Positions 42,906 through 43,723 of a DNA stretch of 43,723 bases are shown in pieces. How positions within the stretch are numbered: position 1 is the first letter of the stretch; each line of letters begins with the position of its first letter. The notes under the pieces were generated by a model. It had not been told where the DNA came from, did not search any database, and worked only from the letters and a program-made list of their open reading frames with translations. Location: positions 1 to 43,723 of the forward strand of contig NZ_JAIEPC010000077.1 in assembly GCF_019749955.1 (NCBI RefSeq). Direction: 5' to 3'. The translations under genes and the position numbers were made by a program. The DNA comes from Sphingomonas sp. GTDB lineage: Bacteria > Pseudomonadota > Alphaproteobacteria > Sphingomonadales > Sphingomonadaceae.

Positions 42906-43643
42906 ATGAAGCACGCGATGGTGGCCGCGCTGGCATGGCTGGCGGTGTCGGGCGAAGCCGCTCGCGGCGAGCTGTTGTGCCCGACGCAGGATGTGGCGGC
43001 GGTCGACGGGCGGATGCTGGGGCATATCCGCTATGACGAGGCGCGCCCGACCGATCTGGTGGCGGCACCGCCGGGCTTTGCGATTGGTGCGCCGTGCCGG
43101 GTACGGCCCGAGGTTGCTTATGATCTGGGGCGGATGCTGGCGGCGGCGGATGCCGATCCGCAAGTGAAGGGGCGGCTGCGGGCGGTATCCTGCTATCGGT
43201 CGATCGCGCATCAGCGGCAGGTGTTTTGCAGCGCGATCGGCCCGAAGAAGCGCGCGCGCGATGCCGCCGACCGCGCGCGCTTTGTGGGGCCGCCGGGCTA
43301 TAGCGAGCATGCGACGGGCTATGCGATCGATTTCGGCACGCGCCCGTCGCGCGGCTGCGCCGATGTGTCGTCGTGCTTTGCGGGCACGGCGGCGGGGCGC
43401 TGGCTGATGCTGCACGGCCCCGACTATGGCTTTGAGCTGAGCTTTCCGGCGGGTAATGCGCAAAGCGTGTCGTGGGAGCCGTGGCATTGGCGCTGGGTCG
43501 GCACGTCGATGCTGATCCCCGGCGCGAGCGCGGCGCGCGCGACCTTTGCGACGGCGCGGACGATTTTTCCGGCGCGACCGACGACGGGCGACAGCGCGGC
43601 GCGGGCTTTGGCCCCCGCGCCGGGCTTTATCATGCAGCGTTGA
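42906..43643 (+). CDS. M15B-type D-alanyl-D-alanine carboxypeptidase (VanY-like)
   Basis: The 245-residue secreted protein has a short signal peptide (MKHAMVAALAWLAVSGEAARG) and a zinc peptidase core. SEHATGYAIDFG supplies His135 and Asp142, and WEPWHWRW supplies the catalytic Glu and His194. SCYRSIAHQRQVF is the usual substrate-site motif. Cys pairs near CADVSSCF may form a disulfide. It should trim peptidoglycan stem peptides in the periplasm. It is divergent from the pseudouridine synthase gene. An 81-residue C-terminal stretch after the core is Ala/Arg rich. Confidence 0.9.
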   Translation: MKHAMVAALAWLAVSGEAARGELLCPTQDVAAVDGRMLGHIRYDEARPTDLVAAPPGFAIGAPCRVRPEVAYDLGRMLAAADADPQVKGRLRAVSCYRSIAHQRQVFCSAIGPKKRARDAADRARFVGPPGYSEHATGYAIDFGTRPSRGCADVSSCFAGTAAGRWLMLHGPDYGFELSFPAGNAQSVSWEPWHWRWVGTSMLIPGASAARATFATARTIFPARPTTGDSAARALAPAPGFIMQR

Positions 43644-43723
43644 GCGGCTGGTGTGAATCGGCCTGCAATATTGACCCCGTTCGGGGCTGATCGGCTTTCA
43701 AAATTGACCCCCTGAACGGATGC
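43644..43723. mobile_element. Probable end of an IS21-like element
   Basis: AATATTGACCCC and AAAATTGACCCC occur 39 bases apart, followed by CTGAACGGATGC at the edge. Repeated TTGACCCC units are typical of the multiple terminal repeats of IS21-like elements. No transposase is within the window. Confidence 0.5.

Overview
The window reads as a chromosomal segment of a high-GC alphaproteobacterium, most likely a sphingomonad (Sphingomonadales). This rests on the GC-rich coding style, a very large Oar-like TonB-dependent receptor, a DUF3297 gene, an NrdA of about 640 residues ending in CxxC, and dispersed palindromic repeats of the kind common in this group. Genus and species cannot be fixed from the sequence alone. 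No rRNA, tRNA or CRISPR array was found.

Layout. 1-684: the N-terminal two thirds of an IS630-type transposase running off the left edge. 962-11653: housekeeping block with an ABC-F ATPase, a DUF808 membrane protein, a mannose-6-phosphate isomerase/glycosyltransferase pair, bamD, recN, a CPT-like kinase and ligA. 11826-17797: a 1093-residue TonB-dependent receptor with a clear terminator, an HD-domain protein, and a LytS/LytTR two-component pair. 18096-20840: a compact three-gene operon (HicA-like protein, HTH protein, KGGVGR-type P-loop ATPase with a helical-repeat tail) behind a palindromic operator. 20841-30579: metabolic and envelope genes (PEP mutase/ICL-like enzyme, EVE protein, secreted GH13 amylase, class I fumarase, a membrane PAS-GGDEF-EAL-PilZ c-di-GMP protein) separated by repeat-rich spacers. 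30813-34238: a three-gene SMC/zinc-hook ATPase system (nuclease, small middle protein, ATPase) with Lamassu/ABC-3C architecture. 34884-39266: ribonucleotide reductase genes nrdA and nrdB, split by four small genes. 39322-41646: an accessory stretch with a markedly AT-richer gene, an orphan winged-helix protein with a perfect palindrome upstream, two tiny coupled genes and one gene broken by a single-base frameshift. 41705-43643: arfB, an RluA-type pseudouridine synthase and a VanY-like peptidase. The last 80 bases look like the end of an IS21-like element.

How the parts work together. manA and the GT4 gene probably form a sugar-nucleotide/glycan unit. BamD and the TonB receptor belong to outer-membrane biogenesis and uptake. 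RecN and LigA serve DNA repair. NrdAB supplies dNTPs.

The two most interesting loci are the operon at 18096-20840, which couples a toxin-antitoxin-like pair to a signalling-type ATPase and may be an undescribed conflict or regulatory system, and the SMC-nuclease operon at 30813-34238, a probable anti-phage or anti-plasmid system. Both sit between housekeeping genes and look inserted.
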